Shown: piece after piece, positions 63,975 to 64,000 of the stretch
Position numbering within the stretch: the first letter of the stretch is position 1
Layout: the number at the start of each line of letters is the position of its first letter
Assembly: GCF_030691135.1 (NCBI RefSeq)
Contig: NZ_JAUYFA010000070.1
Location: 62,001 to 126,000 of the forward strand
DNA from: Phreatobacter sp.
GTDB lineage: Bacteria > Pseudomonadota > Alphaproteobacteria > Rhizobiales > Phreatobacteraceae
Length of the DNA: 64,000 nt
Reading direction: 5' to 3'
Program-made: the position numbers and the translations under genes
The notes under the pieces: model-generated
The model's database searches: none
The model's input: only the letters and a program-made list of their open reading frames with translations
Told to the model about the DNA's origin: nothing

Positions 63975-64000
63975 GTGACCACCATCCTCATCTGCGACGA
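63975..64000 (+). CDS. Start of a gene, probably a response-regulator-like protein (cut by window end)
   Basis: GTG 63975 opens MTTILICD, then the window ends. The GGGAG ribosome site (63962-63966) and 'ILI-acid-D' beginning resemble a CheY-like receiver start. Only eight residues are visible; the family is a guess. Confidence 0.4.

Overview
This is a high-GC, densely packed chromosomal segment from an alphaproteobacterium, most likely of the order Hyphomicrobiales (Rhizobiales). The order is inferred from lineage-typical gene content: a PodJ-like Sel1-repeat polarity protein, an RcdA/DUF1465 protein beside a perfect CtrA box, long DUF3333-type PstA, the ispH-thrB-rnhA order, GTTC/GAAC-type LexA spacing, and a PlcP-like phosphoesterase with its glycosyltransferase. 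I cannot name the genus. Nearly everything is ordinary core chromosome. No prophage, CRISPR array, transposase or rRNA operon is visible.

Layout. 0.1-5 kb: phasin end, GNAT acetyltransferase, the very large PodJ-like protein and a MerR regulator. 5-9 kb: an ACT-domain 2-hydroxyacid dehydrogenase (short SerA type) and an AtzG/AtzE/AtzH (HpxX/Y/Z) amidase cluster. 9-15 kb: zinc alcohol dehydrogenase, thiolase-fold protein plus DUF35 partner, DUF1192, quinone oxidoreductase, dihydropyrimidinase, then a CtrA-box intergenic region that appears to encode a small RNA. 15-24 kb: rcdA, yebC, TauE permease, GlxA regulator/rhodanese pair, ruvC, serC with a leader hairpin pair, long-type serA, two membrane proteins. 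24-32 kb: pstSCAB behind a Pho box, without phoU/phoB, and a DUF4139 protein. 32-38 kb: purA, a membrane hypothetical, rpoH, rluA-type synthase, tRNA-Glu, and a small gene behind a LexA-type box. 38-49 kb: hypotheticals (one frameshifted), a lipase-like/methyltransferase pair, prfC, TRAP binding protein, HutD, a DUF559 nuclease embedded in palindromic repeats, a GreA-like factor, rpmJ and a TPR protein. 49-61 kb: hydrolase, pyk, yqgE, DsbD-N protein, peroxiredoxin, then a long leftward run pepF, aarF-like, DUF4031, ispH, hicA, hicB, thrB, rnhA, cupin. 61-64 kb: a methyltransferase divergent from a PlcP-like phosphoesterase and glycosyltransferase, then the start of a gene behind a CtrA box.

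How the parts fit: three regulatory themes can be read from DNA. (1) Cell cycle: perfect CtrA boxes (TTAA-N7-TTAAC) at 14861 and 63903, near-matches upstream of rcdA and the PodJ-like gene, and GANTC sites nearby. (2) Phosphate: Pho-box-like repeats before pstS and between the methyltransferase and the PlcP-like gene, suggesting phosphate-dependent uptake and membrane-lipid remodelling. (3) SOS: a GAAC-N7-GAAC site before a 66-residue protein. Serine biosynthesis is represented by serC-serA plus a second SerA-like enzyme. The most interesting novelty candidates are the putative CtrA-linked small RNA (14.9 kb), the DUF559/repeat cluster (46.2-47.2 kb), the SOS-box small protein and the hicAB insertion inside the ispH-thrB run.
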